Shown: positions 1 through 8,104, counted from the first letter of the stretch. The stretch is 64,000 nucleotides of DNA from Desulfotruncus alcoholivorax DSM 16058 (GCF_000430885.1 NZ_AUMW01000001.1:124001-188000); one strand, 5' to 3'. Program-made: numbers and translations. Notes: a model not told the origin generated them from the letters alone.

Positions 1-701
1 GGATCAGATCCGTTTAAGGCTTCTATCGCGGCCCTTTTGGCAGTTTCACTGGGCGGGTTGTTGATCCAGCCGTTTAACACCGGCTCAAACTGGTATCTGC
101 CGGTTTCGTCCACCTGGTAGATTACACCCCGGATGGTATTAGGGAAATCAGGGCTGTCCACCCGGTTCAATACTACCGCGCCAACCGCCACCTGGGTCTC
201 AAATGACTCGGAATCTGCTTCGGCCGTGATGATGCGGGCCAGGGCGTCGAAATCAGCCATGCTTACTCTGCCGCCCCGGCTGACCTGTATGCTTTCGCTG
301 CGCTGTAGCTGCAAATATGCCGGAGTAGTGCTCCCCCCGGCCACAGGTATGTATAGTTGTTGACCCGGGTAAATCATATCGGCACTGTAAAGTTTGTTTA
401 TTTCCTTGATCTTCTTGTAATCGGTGCCGAATTTGGCTGCAATTGCCGATAGCGTATCACCCTTTTTAACGCTGTACTTAGACGGAATGACCAGCTTCTG
501 GCCGACATAGAGATAATCGGACCACAGGCCGTTGGTGTAACGCAGCGCATACTGGTCAATACCGTAATGCCTGCTGATTAAATAAATTGTATCTCCATTA
601 CTTACGGTATGGACCTGGGCCATGGCTGCAGCCGGGTAAACAGCCGACAAAGACAATAGGATTATGAAGACCATGATTTTCTTTTTTAATTTTTTTAGCA
701 T
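1..701 (-). CDS. LysM / SleB-type cell-wall hydrolase (3' end outside window)
   Basis: The readable 233 residues begin with a basic, hydrophobic secretion signal (about 1-28). Two LysM peptidoglycan-binding repeats follow (about 30-75 and 78-122, each with the V..GDT core). From about residue 150 there is a Hydrolase_2/SleB-like domain with the ITAEA segment, whose Glu is the expected catalytic residue, and a VGAVVLNRV segment. Members of this family cleave peptidoglycan, often spore cortex during germination. The start at 701 is preceded by AAGGAGGG about 14 nt upstream. The gene runs off the left edge, so the C-terminal part of the catalytic domain is not visible. LysM plus hydrolase calls are secure. 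The specific role (SleB, CwlJ or a vegetative paralogue) is inference. Confidence 0.85.
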   Translation of the reverse strand, partial: MLKKLKKKIMVFIILLSLSAVYPAAAMAQVHTVSNGDTIYLISRHYGIDQYALRYTNGLWSDYLYVGQKLVIPSKYSVKKGDTLSAIAAKFGTDYKKIKEINKLYSADMIYPGQQLYIPVAGGSTTPAYLQLQRSESIQVSRGGRVSMADFDALARIITAEADSESFETQVAVGAVVLNRVDSPDFPNTIRGVIYQVDETGRYQFEPVLNGWINNPPSETAKRAAIEALNGSD

Positions 702-796
702 AATTTTCTTGCCATTCCCTCCTTGACCACAAGTTGTCGGCTTTATTATACAAGCCTTCCGGTTAAGTGGCCAAGCAGTAAATTTTGGGCAAAAAA

Positions 797-1135
797 TCAA
801 TGCTTTGGATTTTCCCTCTGTTTGTATGCTTTTTCATTAATATGTTCAACCAGGAACATGGTTGAAAAAACATGGAAAATCTGGATTATTACGCTTTCCA
901 AAGAACTATCCAGCTGGCTTAGCTTGGTTTTAAAAACTGGTTGGAACCCAAAACGGGATTCCAACATTTCCAGAAATGTGTCTATAATATTCTCCCTTAG
1001 CTTTTCACTGCCCACATCATGCCAATTCATAAATGGATTATCAATTTTGGTCTGTGCCTGCCTTTCAACTTCCTCAATAAACCATACCCGAAAAGTTTCG
1101 AAACTCGGGCGTTTTCGGCTAAAGCTTTCTTCCAC
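797..1135 (-). CDS. Hypothetical protein, 112 aa, downstream of sdpI
   Basis: I do not recognise this protein. It starts with GTG behind a strong AAGGAGGAGG ribosome site with a 5-nt gap, which supports translation. The sequence is mostly charged and predicted helical, with no signal peptide or clear membrane span. Its most hydrophobic stretch is a helix near residues 80-95 (VIIQIFHVFSTMFLV). It follows sdpI by 43 nt on the same strand, so it may be the third gene of the sdpR-sdpI unit. Function is unknown. The only support is ORF length, ribosome site and position. Confidence 0.6.
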   Translation of the reverse strand: MEESFSRKRPSFETFRVWFIEEVERQAQTKIDNPFMNWHDVGSEKLRENIIDTFLEMLESRFGFQPVFKTKLSQLDSSLESVIIQIFHVFSTMFLVEHINEKAYKQRENPKH

Positions 1136-1178
1136 GTTGCTCCTCCTCCTTGCGAAGCCAGTTGGTAAACTTTTATTA

Positions 1179-1850
1179 TTACAGTTGTTTATAGATAAGA
1201 AACGAATATACTACCGGAATCACTGTTGCCGATAGTAACGGCACGAATAAAAACCACATTGCCGCAGTTCCACCGATCATAGCCCCAACTATCCCCAAAA
1301 GTCCCGCGATAACCCAAAGCGGACCGGCAAGGCGGTGGGTTTTCCGCCATACCTCTTCACTGGCCAGGGTCCAGGGGACCTTAATACCCACAAAATAGTT
1401 GTGTTGAATTCGCCCCATGTAATTACCTATGAAAACGAATAGCAATGATATACCAAGGGGCACCAACCGGTCAACGGAAATGGGGTAACCCATTGCCGCC
1501 AGGATTATTATTACATAAAGGCCGGTGAAAAAACATACAAACACAACCCTCAGGAGACGGTATGTTCCAGCAAATTTAACGTAATTGTCCCGGCGAGGAT
1601 CAATTAAAGGCAAAAACAACATCATTAAGTATATCCCGGCGTTCATCAACGGTATGCCGAACGCTCCCCAGATGCGGGAAGAGTAACCATCCACTTGGCC
1701 CCGTACGTTCCAGTGGGACGGCACCCGCTCCGGCAGTTGCGGGTAGAAATAAACCGCAGCTGCAAATGTGGCGATAATTAAGATTATAACATACCAGTCA
1801 GATTTCAGCTGTTCCAACGGTGAAAAGTTATTGTTATCTGTTTGGGACAT
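1179..1850 (-). CDS. sdpI: SdpI family immunity / integral membrane protein
   Basis: About 223 residues with five to six hydrophobic spans, matching the DUF1648 plus SdpI architecture. The N-terminal region has the PSHWNVRGQVDGY segment typical of DUF1648. The later GNYMGRIQHNYFVGIKVPWTL segment is characteristic of SdpI. In Bacillus subtilis SdpI gives immunity to the SdpC cannibalism toxin and sequesters the repressor SdpR at the membrane. The start at 1850 (MSQTDNN) is chosen over a longer reading because it overlaps the end of sdpR by only 17 nt. The ribosome site there is weak, suggesting translational coupling. No SdpC-like toxin gene is visible in the window. Confidence 0.9.
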   Translation of the reverse strand: MSQTDNNNFSPLEQLKSDWYVIILIIATFAAAVYFYPQLPERVPSHWNVRGQVDGYSSRIWGAFGIPLMNAGIYLMMLFLPLIDPRRDNYVKFAGTYRLLRVVFVCFFTGLYVIIILAAMGYPISVDRLVPLGISLLFVFIGNYMGRIQHNYFVGIKVPWTLASEEVWRKTHRLAGPLWVIAGLLGIVGAMIGGTAAMWFLFVPLLSATVIPVVYSFLIYKQL

Positions 1851-2130
1851 GCCCGTCACCCTTTCTCCTGTCCACAAATTCACTGAACCAAGTTAAGACC
1901 TCCTGAAAGACTGTGGTGTTAAGTGTGTAAAAGATAAACTGCCCTTTTCTCTCATCAATAACCAGTCCCGCCTGCTTCAAAACATTAAGGTGGTGGGATA
2001 CACTGGGTTTGGATATACTGAACCGGTCGGCAATGTCCCCGGCGGTCATATCACCCTTATGCAACATCCTGAGTATTTTTCGCCTGGTTGGGTCGGATAA
2101 TGCCTTAAACATGGCATCAAACAAGGTCAT
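1834..2130 (-). CDS. sdpR: ArsR/SdpR family winged-helix repressor
   Basis: About 98 residues forming one winged-helix domain. The LSDPTRRKILRML opening, the SKPSVSHHLNVLKQAGLV recognition helix and the GQFIFYTLN wing are textbook ArsR/SmtB features. There are no cysteine metal-site motifs, so it resembles SdpR rather than a metal sensor. Start is ATG 2130, with a GTG immediately before it at 2133. The GAGGTG ribosome site is very close to both, so the exact start is uncertain. It overlaps sdpI, forming a repressor/immunity pair, and a palindrome lies just upstream that is probably its own operator. Confidence 0.9.
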   Translation of the reverse strand: MTLFDAMFKALSDPTRRKILRMLHKGDMTAGDIADRFSISKPSVSHHLNVLKQAGLVIDERKGQFIFYTLNTTVFQEVLTWFSEFVDRRKGDGHVPNR

Positions 2131-2143
2131 CACCTCGTGTTCA

Positions 2144-2171
2144 ATTTAGATATTTAGAAAAATATCTAAAT
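2144..2171. promoter_or_regulatory. Palindromic operator, probably for SdpR
   Basis: A perfect 12-bp inverted repeat, ATTTAGATATTT and its complement, separated by AGAA. It lies between the -10 box and the start codon of sdpR, where a bound repressor would block initiation. A second, weaker dyad TTAGA-AAATG-TCTAA sits at 2215-2229, just upstream of the -35 box. Dyads of this TTAGA/TCTAA form fit ArsR-family operators. Binding by the adjacent SdpR is inferred. Confidence 0.65.
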
Positions 2172-2179
2172 ACAAATTA

Positions 2180-2207
2180 ATTATAACCTACCCTGGTAAT
2201 ATTTCAA
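2180..2207 (-). promoter_or_regulatory. Sigma-A type promoter of sdpR-sdpI
   Basis: On the minus strand TTGAAA (2207-2202) and TATAAT (2185-2180) are separated by 16 bp. Transcription would start at about 2173, inside or next to the operator palindrome. The 2231-2457 stretch upstream holds no gene, only a dispersed hairpin repeat and a 19-bp repeat. Confidence 0.65.
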
Positions 2208-2262
2208 TACTGTTTTAGAAAATGTCTAAGGAATATAATGGGAAAAAGCACGGCAGAGTAGC

Positions 2263-2331
2263 AAAACATACTTGCTTTGGAAGATTTGTGAAGATAGGTA
2301 ATCCGTAAGGGCGGACGACCCTGTCCGCCCG
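2263..2331. repeat. Dispersed GGGCGGAC hairpin repeat, long form (copy 1)
   Basis: The hairpin arms GGGCGGAC (2309-2316) and GTCCGCCC (2323-2330) carry an additional left flank of about 40 nt. Hairpin and flank together recur in reverse orientation at 26190-26257 with roughly six differences over 66 nt. It lies downstream of apgM and upstream of the sdpR promoter. Confidence 0.75.
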
Positions 2332-2432
2332 TTTTGCCTAAATAACGAACGTCAGTTGAAACCGCCGCATTTTCGCACCAGGCATTCTAAATCCTCCACT
2401 TTCATTTGCCAATAATTTTTCCGATTTAATTG

Positions 2433-2451
2433 GGTGCATTTGGGACGGGCT
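2433..2451. repeat. 19-bp exact repeat (copy 1)
   Basis: GGTGCATTTGGGACGGGCT occurs here and again at 29783-29801 without a mismatch. Both copies touch or lie within 10 nt of the 3' end of a minus-strand gene (apgM here, spmB there). No hairpin or T-run makes it a conventional terminator. Confidence 0.7.
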
Positions 2452-2457
2452 GAATAG

Positions 2458-3666
2458 TTACGTAATATCAATAAACATTTTCATCAACGCGGGTCCGTTT
2501 GCGACCATAATTCCGGACGCAGCCGCCGACTGCTCGTCATATTTCTTACCTGAATCTCCTTTAGCCCTGCTGTCCATTAAGGCAAAGGGAACCGGCTCTG
2601 CAGTGTGAGTTTTAATACTGAGCGGCGTCGGGTGGTCGGGAAGCAGCATAATTTTGAAATCTGCAAATTCGGGCAGGTTTTTCAGCAGCGTGGCCAGCAC
2701 CAAACGGTCAATTTCTTCAATGGCTTTGACCTTGGTTTCAGTTTCACCCTGGTGCCCGGCCTCGTCAGGTGCCTCAACATGCAGGTAGATAAAATCAGCT
2801 CCATCCCGAAGGGCGGTTAATGCTGCTTTGGCTTTTCCCAGGAAATTAGTATGTATGTTCCCTGTAGCACCGGGCACTTTAATTACTTCAAGGCCCGCAC
2901 AAATACCCAACCCCATGATCAAGTCCACAGCGGAAATAACTGCCCCTTGCAGACCGTATAACTCCTTAAACAAGGGCAGCACAGGCTTTTTACCCTGCCC
3001 CCAGAGCCAAACCGAATTGGCCGGGCGCAGGCCCCTTTGCACCCGGGATCGGTTTACCGGGTGGTCCTTCAATAACCAGTGGCTGGTCCGCATAATCTCC
3101 AATAATGTATCCTGTCCCTCGCCCTTTGGTAAATATTCGCTCACGGTGCGGCCCGAAATATCATGTGGAGGGGTTAGCTTAATTTCTAGCGGTCCTCCCC
3201 GCCAGACCATCAGGTGGCGATAGCTGATACCAGAATAGAATTTTCTTTCACCGCCCCCCAATTCATGATTAACCACAGCGATCAGTTCGGCGGCCTCTTC
3301 ACTGGTAATCTCGCCGGCGCTGTAATCCACCATTGCTTTCTGCTCATAACCGGCATCGTCCGAAAGAGTAACCAGATTGCAGCGGAAGGCCACATCCTGC
3401 TCCGCCAGTTTCACTCCCATGCTGACCGCCTCCAGGGGGGAACGGCCGGTGTAGTATTTTTCAGGCGCGTAGCCCATTACGGAAAGGTTGGCCACATCGC
3501 TGCCAGGCGGAAAACCGTCAGGTACGGTTTTAACCATGCCTGTTTTCCCCTGCGCCGCCAGCAGGTCCATATTGGGCGTTACAGCATACTGCAGGGGTGT
3601 TTTGTTATCCAGTTCAGGACGGGGATAATCAGCCATCCCGTCTCCGACCACAACTATGTATTTCAT
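2458..3666 (-). CDS. apgM: Cofactor-independent phosphoglycerate mutase, archaeal type (ApgM family)
   Basis: About 402 residues of the alkaline-phosphatase superfamily. The opening GDGMADYP supplies the first metal-binding Asp. GSDVANLSVMGY carries the expected phosphoserine, and the C-terminal DHPTP and HTAEPVPF segments hold the second metal set. The start at ATG 3666 has TGGAGGA at good spacing, better than a longer reading from 3678. It is the last gene of the hom-thrB-lysC run, 31 nt after lysC. Genes of this family are often found in threonine operons and have been proposed as stand-in homoserine kinases. Here a normal thrB is present, so the pathway link is unexplained. Confidence 0.9.
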   Translation of the reverse strand: MKYIVVVGDGMADYPRPELDNKTPLQYAVTPNMDLLAAQGKTGMVKTVPDGFPPGSDVANLSVMGYAPEKYYTGRSPLEAVSMGVKLAEQDVAFRCNLVTLSDDAGYEQKAMVDYSAGEITSEEAAELIAVVNHELGGGERKFYSGISYRHLMVWRGGPLEIKLTPPHDISGRTVSEYLPKGEGQDTLLEIMRTSHWLLKDHPVNRSRVQRGLRPANSVWLWGQGKKPVLPLFKELYGLQGAVISAVDLIMGLGICAGLEVIKVPGATGNIHTNFLGKAKAALTALRDGADFIYLHVEAPDEAGHQGETETKVKAIEEIDRLVLATLLKNLPEFADFKIMLLPDHPTPLSIKTHTAEPVPFALMDSRAKGDSGKKYDEQSAAASGIMVANGPALMKMFIDIT

Positions 3667-3697
3667 TTTTTCCTCCAAGAGCTTAATATTGCTTTTA

Positions 3698-4927
3698 TTA
3701 GTTTTTATTGCATCCGGCTTCTTCCAGGTTAAATTTTTTATGCAACACTTTTACTGCGGTTTCGGCTTTGCTGTTGTTTACAATGCAGGAAATTTTAATA
3801 TCCGAAGTGGCAATCATGTCGATGTTGATATCTTCATCGGCCAGCGCGCCGAACATCATGGCGGCAACGCCGGGGTTGCTGGTCATGCCTGCCCCTACTA
3901 AGGAAACCATGGCAACGTGCGGGTCGTGGGTGTAACCCTTGGCGCCAACCACTTTAATAATCTCCTCAATGGTTTCCAGGGCTTTGCGCAGGTCATCCTG
4001 GGCCACGGTGAATGAAATGTCATTGATTCCTTCACGCATGGAACTTTGTACAATCATATCCACATTAATATTTTTATCACCCAGCATTTTAAATATCAGA
4101 TAGGCAATGCCGGGCTGGTCGGGCACTCCGAAAATACCAAGCTTGGCCACGTTTTTGTTGTAGGTCACTCCGGTTACAAACATGCTTTTTTCCATGTCAC
4201 TTTCCTCCTTCACTATTGTGCCGGGGTTATTATTAAAACTACTTCTAACGTGCAACGTTATACCATAAAGCTTAGCGCACTCAACAGCCCTGGGATGCAG
4301 CACAGCAGCCCCCAGGTGCGCCAGTTCAAGCATTTCATCATAGGTGATGGAATCAAGTTTGCCGGCTTCTGGGACCAGCCTCGGGTCCGTGGTATAGACC
4401 CCGTCAACGTCGGTGAAAATTTCACAGAGGTCCGCCTTTAAAGCTGCCGCCAGTACAACCGCGGTAGTGTCGGAGCCGCCACGCCCCAGGGTGGTAATAT
4501 CATTGAACTCATTGAGTCCTTGAAATCCCGCAACGATAACTATTTTTCCGGCGTCAAGCTCGTTTAACATGCGGGAATTGTTAACATCGATTATGCGTGC
4601 TTTAGAGTATACGGGGTCAGTTTTTATGCCTGCCTGGGGTCCGGTAAGCGAAATCACGTCCACACCCAGGTTTTTAATGGCCATGGCCAGAAGCGCAATG
4701 GATACCTGTTCCCCCGTGGAAAGCAGCATATCCATCTCCCTTGGTGAAGGGTTGCTTGTAATTTGACGCGAAAGTTCAATTAAATCATCAGTGGAGTCCC
4801 CCATTGCTGAGACAACCACCACCATCCGGTTCCCTTCTTTTTGTTTATTGACTACCCGCCTGGCCACATTTTTGATTCTGTCGGCATTTCCCACCGATGT
4901 ACCGCCATACTTTTGAACAATTAACAT
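3698..4927 (-). CDS. lysC: Aspartate kinase (with internal start for a beta subunit)
   Basis: This enzyme phosphorylates aspartate, the first step to lysine, threonine and methionine. The 409-residue protein has the KYGGTS motif (6-11), GRGGSDTTAV and FTDVDGVYTTDPR of the kinase domain, then two ACT domains from about residue 260. Start ATG 4927 has GGAG 8 nt upstream; a GTG three codons earlier is too close to that site. An internal ATG at 4195 is preceded by AAGGAGGAAA, so the C-terminal ACT region may also be made as a separate beta subunit, as in B. subtilis aspartokinase II. It lies 12 nt after thrB in the same operon. Confidence 0.95.
   Translation of the reverse strand: MLIVQKYGGTSVGNADRIKNVARRVVNKQKEGNRMVVVVSAMGDSTDDLIELSRQITSNPSPREMDMLLSTGEQVSIALLAMAIKNLGVDVISLTGPQAGIKTDPVYSKARIIDVNNSRMLNELDAGKIVIVAGFQGLNEFNDITTLGRGGSDTTAVVLAAALKADLCEIFTDVDGVYTTDPRLVPEAGKLDSITYDEMLELAHLGAAVLHPRAVECAKLYGITLHVRSSFNNNPGTIVKEESDMEKSMFVTGVTYNKNVAKLGIFGVPDQPGIAYLIFKMLGDKNINVDMIVQSSMREGINDISFTVAQDDLRKALETIEEIIKVVGAKGYTHDPHVAMVSLVGAGMTSNPGVAAMMFGALADEDINIDMIATSDIKISCIVNNSKAETAVKVLHKKFNLEEAGCNKN
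4193..4210 (-). promoter_or_regulatory. Internal ribosome site for LysC beta subunit
   Basis: AAGGAGGAAA at 4210-4201 lies 8 nt before ATG 4195, inside the lysC frame. Initiation here would give a 165-residue protein made only of the ACT domains. B. subtilis lysC is known to use such an in-frame internal start. Confidence 0.75.
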
Positions 4928-4939
4928 AAATTTCACTCC

Positions 4940-5842
4940 TTATATTACTTCCAGTGCTCTTGCCCCTACCGGGCTGGGGTCCAGGATGATCGTTCTGGCG
5001 CTGACGCCGCTTTCACGGAAAGTTTCTTTCATTACTTCCGCTATTAATTTGTAGTTGCCGTCCGCCATCGCAATTATGGTAGGCCCGGCACCGCTGATGG
5101 CTACGCCCCGGGCTCCTGCCAGTCTGGCCGCGGAAACAACTTTTTTATACCCGGGGATCAGCCCCGAACGATATGACTGGTGGATCCTATCGTCCATGGC
5201 TGTACCCAGCAGGTTAAAGTCGCCTTTTTGCAATGCCGCCACCAAAAGTGCGGCCCTGCCGATGTTAAAAACTGCATCGCGCAGTGTGACCATATGCGGC
5301 AGGTTCTCCCTGGCTTCCCTGGTATTAACCGGAAAATCGGGGACAGCTGCCACAACTTTTAGACCGGCAGGCAAGTCTATTTTCAGCCAGCTGATTTCGC
5401 CGTCAACAGAGGTGTATATAATCAGCCCGCCCAGTACCGCCGGGGCAACATTATCCGGGTGCCCTTCCATCGAGCAGGCCAGTCCCAAAATTTCTCGCTG
5501 GCTTAAAGACGCTCCGGACATCATACCTGCGGCTATAATACCTCCCACAACCGCGGAAGCGCTACTGCCGAGCCCTCTGCCGAGGGGTATATTATTGGAG
5601 AGCCTGATCCTCAGCCCGCCGGGATTGTAACCTGTCTTTTCAAATACCCGCCTGGCGGCACGGTAGACTAAATTATTTTGATCCCTGGGTAGTTCTCCGG
5701 AACCTTCACCTTCAATTTCTATAACTAAGCCATGGTTAAGCTTGCTGAATTCCACTACGTTATACAGTTCAAGAGCCATGCCCAGGCAATCAAACCCCGG
5801 TCCCAGGTTGGCAGTAGTAGCCGGAACCTGAACTCTTATCAC
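4940..5842 (-). CDS. thrB: Homoserine kinase
   Basis: A 300-residue GHMP-family kinase that makes O-phosphohomoserine for threonine synthesis. The N-terminal VPATTANLGPGFDCLG segment, the ATP-binding PLGRGLGSSASAVVGG glycine/serine-rich loop and the C-terminal GVAISGAGPTIIA motif are all present. The start is GTG 5842, 12 nt after GGAGG, and overlaps the end of hom by a few bases. Longer readings from upstream GTG codons would put the ribosome site inside the gene. It lies between hom and lysC in the aspartate-family operon. Confidence 0.95.
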   Translation of the reverse strand: MIRVQVPATTANLGPGFDCLGMALELYNVVEFSKLNHGLVIEIEGEGSGELPRDQNNLVYRAARRVFEKTGYNPGGLRIRLSNNIPLGRGLGSSASAVVGGIIAAGMMSGASLSQREILGLACSMEGHPDNVAPAVLGGLIIYTSVDGEISWLKIDLPAGLKVVAAVPDFPVNTREARENLPHMVTLRDAVFNIGRAALLVAALQKGDFNLLGTAMDDRIHQSYRSGLIPGYKKVVSAARLAGARGVAISGAGPTIIAMADGNYKLIAEVMKETFRESGVSARTIILDPSPVGARALEVI

Positions 5843-5846
5843 GGAA

Positions 5847-7139
5847 TTAATCACCCTCCACACGAATCACGTTGGATATATCCTTGACGGAAGATAAATG
5901 TTTAATAATCTCCAAAGCCTCCCGCATGTTTTTCTCTCTGACTTTATGCGTCACCAACACAATTTCTGCCGTTACAGAATCTGTTTGTTTTTGGAGCACC
6001 GTTGCCAGGCTTACTTCTTTATCGCTAAAGGCGTAGGCAATGGAAGCAAGTACCCCGGGCCTGTCGGAAACCTGTATGCGGATGTAGTACCTGCATTCAA
6101 CCAGCCCCATGTCTTTAACCGGCTTTTCATCATAACAGGTACAGGAGATAATCCCGGGCACATTGCGCAGCAGATCCCGGGCCGCATCCATCACATCTCC
6201 GACAACAGCGCTGGCAGTAGGCATTTCACCCGCGCCACGGCCGTAAAACATGGTATCGCCAACCGCATCACCGGACACAAAGATAGCATTAAAGACGTCA
6301 TTTACTGCTGCCAGCGGGTGATCAACAGGTATTAGTGTGGGATGGACCCTTACCTCCACACCCTCTTCAGTTTCTTTGGCAATACCTAAAAGTTTAACTG
6401 TGTAATTCAATTCACCGGCGTAAGAGATATCGGTAGCGGTAATCTTGGTAATTCCTTCTACATAGACATCATCCAGTACCACTCTGGAGTTAAAGGCAAT
6501 AGAAGCAAGTATGGCGAGCTTGCGGGCGGCATCATAGCCCTCAATATCGGAAGCAGGGTTCGCCTCAGCGTACCCCATTTCCTGTGCTTCCTTGAGCACT
6601 TCCTCAAAATCTGACCCTTCTTTGGTCATTTTGGTCAGCATATAATTGGTGGTGCCATTGATAATTCCAATCACCTGATTTATGCGATTAGCGGCCAGGC
6701 ATTGCTTGAGCGGCCTGATAATGGGAATACCGCCGGCCACGCTGGCCTCAAACAGAAGGTCGGCCTGGTTATCTTCAGCCAGCTCGAAAAGCTGCTTGCC
6801 GTAAACAGCAATCATATCTTTATTGGCAGTTACCACGCTTTTTCCTTTTTGTAAAGCCAGTTTTACAAAATCAAGGGCAGGCCCAATGCCCCCCATTACC
6901 TCAATTACTATTTTTATCTCCTGGTCTTCAATAATATCATTAATATCGCTGGTTAATAACCGGGGATCCACTTCCACTCCCCTGTCTTTGCTTAAATCAC
7001 GTACCAGTATTTTTTTAATTTCCAGGCCGGCGCCAATTTTTCGTTTTATGTTTTCACCGTTGCCGGTAATTATCCGGTATACTCCCCGGCCCACCGTACC
7101 CAGGCCAAGCATACCGATCTTTATATTATCAGCGGACAT
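5847..7139 (-). CDS. hom: Homoserine dehydrogenase
   Basis: Reduces aspartate semialdehyde to homoserine. The 430-residue protein has an N-terminal Rossmann motif GLGTVGRGVY, the catalytic-domain signature ANPASDIEGYDAARKLAILA, and a C-terminal ACT domain (from about 350, IRIQVSDRPGVLASIA) expected to sense threonine. ATG 7139 has AAAGGAG 8 nt upstream. It opens the tight hom-thrB-lysC-apgM run. An ACT protein gene precedes it across a 223-nt gap that contains two dispersed repeats. Confidence 0.95.
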   Translation of the reverse strand: MSADNIKIGMLGLGTVGRGVYRIITGNGENIKRKIGAGLEIKKILVRDLSKDRGVEVDPRLLTSDINDIIEDQEIKIVIEVMGGIGPALDFVKLALQKGKSVVTANKDMIAVYGKQLFELAEDNQADLLFEASVAGGIPIIRPLKQCLAANRINQVIGIINGTTNYMLTKMTKEGSDFEEVLKEAQEMGYAEANPASDIEGYDAARKLAILASIAFNSRVVLDDVYVEGITKITATDISYAGELNYTVKLLGIAKETEEGVEVRVHPTLIPVDHPLAAVNDVFNAIFVSGDAVGDTMFYGRGAGEMPTASAVVGDVMDAARDLLRNVPGIISCTCYDEKPVKDMGLVECRYYIRIQVSDRPGVLASIAYAFSDKEVSLATVLQKQTDSVTAEIVLVTHKVREKNMREALEIIKHLSSVKDISNVIRVEGD

Positions 7140-7239
7140 AATTCGTCTCCTTTCACATAATCAGGTCCATGTCAAGTACCCTCTAACCAGAAAAAACTTT
7201 CACAGAATAACCCGGGTGACTAATATCTGAAACAGGGGC

Positions 7240-7260
7240 GTGCGGACAGAGTCGTCCGAC
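7240..7260. repeat. Dispersed GGGCGGAC-type hairpin (copy 2, degenerate)
   Basis: TGCGGAC and GTCCGAC flank AGAGTC; the outer bases have drifted from the GGGCGGAC/GTCCGCCC consensus. It lies between the ACT-domain gene and hom. Confidence 0.55.
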
Positions 7261-7320
7261 GGCAACCCCTTTTTCATCCTGCTGATGGTGCCTCGCCAGC
7301 GCAGCCAAGCAATCTCAGCT

Positions 7321-7353
7321 GGGATTGCTTCGTCGATTCACTCCTCGCAATGA
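7321..7353. repeat. Dispersed ATTGCGAGGAGC-type element (copy 1)
   Basis: Reads GATTGCTTCGTCGATTC followed by ACTCCTCGCAATGACA. The same pattern recurs at six other sites in the window. It lies just downstream of the ACT-domain gene. Confidence 0.7.
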
Positions 7354-7362
7354 CAGGCTCCT

Positions 7363-7806
7363 TTAGGAACCTAATAACCTGGCATTTTTTACGCCAGGGG
7401 TGCTGCGAAGCAGGGTCAGCATTTGTTCTACGTCGCATTCCAGGTTATTGGTCTCTATGGTTATTGTAGCGCTGGCAACCCCTTGCTGCGGCAAATTCTG
7501 GTTAATGGTTACAACATTGCCGCCTACCGCGGCTATGTTACTGAGCAATGCCGATAATACCCCCGAACGATGCTCCAGGATTAACCCCAAGGTTACTGTT
7601 TGATCCTGCTGCCAGCGGTGAAAAGGGTAAACTTTGTCCCTGTACTTATAGAAGGCGCTGCGGCTCAGGGAGACCTTTTCCACCGCCTCGGCCACGTTGG
7701 CCGCGTCACCGCGCATTAGAAGTTCTTTGGCCTGAACCGTCTTAAAAATTGCTTCGGGGAGTACATCCTCCCGAACCAAAAAGAAACGCGGTTCCCTACC
7801 AGCCAC
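7363..7806 (-). CDS. ACT domain-containing protein, PheB/UPF0735 family
   Basis: About 147 residues. The first half is a helical segment (AKELLMRGDAANVAEAVEKVSLSRSAFYKYRDKV) that resembles a small DNA-binding fold, and the second half (from about 72) is an ACT domain (LILEHRSGVLSALLSNIA). This matches the PheB/UPF0735 family, commonly placed next to hom/thr genes and probably regulatory. The start at GTG 7806 is chosen because GAGGTG lies 7 nt before it; a longer reading to 7821 would begin at that ribosome site. The ligand is not known. Confidence 0.85.
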   Translation of the reverse strand: MAGREPRFFLVREDVLPEAIFKTVQAKELLMRGDAANVAEAVEKVSLSRSAFYKYRDKVYPFHRWQQDQTVTLGLILEHRSGVLSALLSNIAAVGGNVVTINQNLPQQGVASATITIETNNLECDVEQMLTLLRSTPGVKNARLLGS

Positions 7807-7916
7807 CCTTTTGCACCTCACTTTTCAGTCCACTTAACATGGATAAAATTCCATGCATGGTAGACATTATATCACCCTTCATTATGAACTGACAATACTT
7901 CATTACATTTTAGTAG

Positions 7917-8037
7917 TCAAAATTCAGCAGTCAGAATTCAGAATGACCCAAGAATATGGTTCTTGTAATTTACTAACCTCTTACAATCACCGGTTCTCTT
8001 GTTCTGGCTCCTGTATTCTGACTACTGACCTGAATAG
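7917..8037. repeat. Dispersed TTCTGAATTC/CTGACTCCTG element (copy A)
   Basis: The left part carries ATTCAGCAGTCAGAATTCAG and the right part CCGGTTCTC..GGCTCCTG and TTCTGACTACTGACC. The outer segments are partly complementary, so the element could fold back on itself. It fills most of the gap between spoIVA and the ACT-domain gene. Confidence 0.7.
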
Positions 8038-8055
8038 TTCGTTTAGCTTTTATAA

Positions 8056-8082
8056 ACAAAAAACCGGCTACTACCAGCCGGC
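8056..8082 (-). terminator. Rho-independent terminator of spoIVA
   Basis: On the minus strand CCGGCT-GGTAGT-AGCCGG is followed by a run of six T. It lies 23 nt past the spoIVA stop codon. Confidence 0.85.
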
Positions 8083-8104
8083 GTTATATATTTCGAGGCT
8101 TTTA

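Noticed and set aside
2605-3732. Three + strand reading frames opposite apgM
   Set aside because: They lie wholly within a well-supported gene on the other strand, have no ribosome sites and no recognisable motifs.
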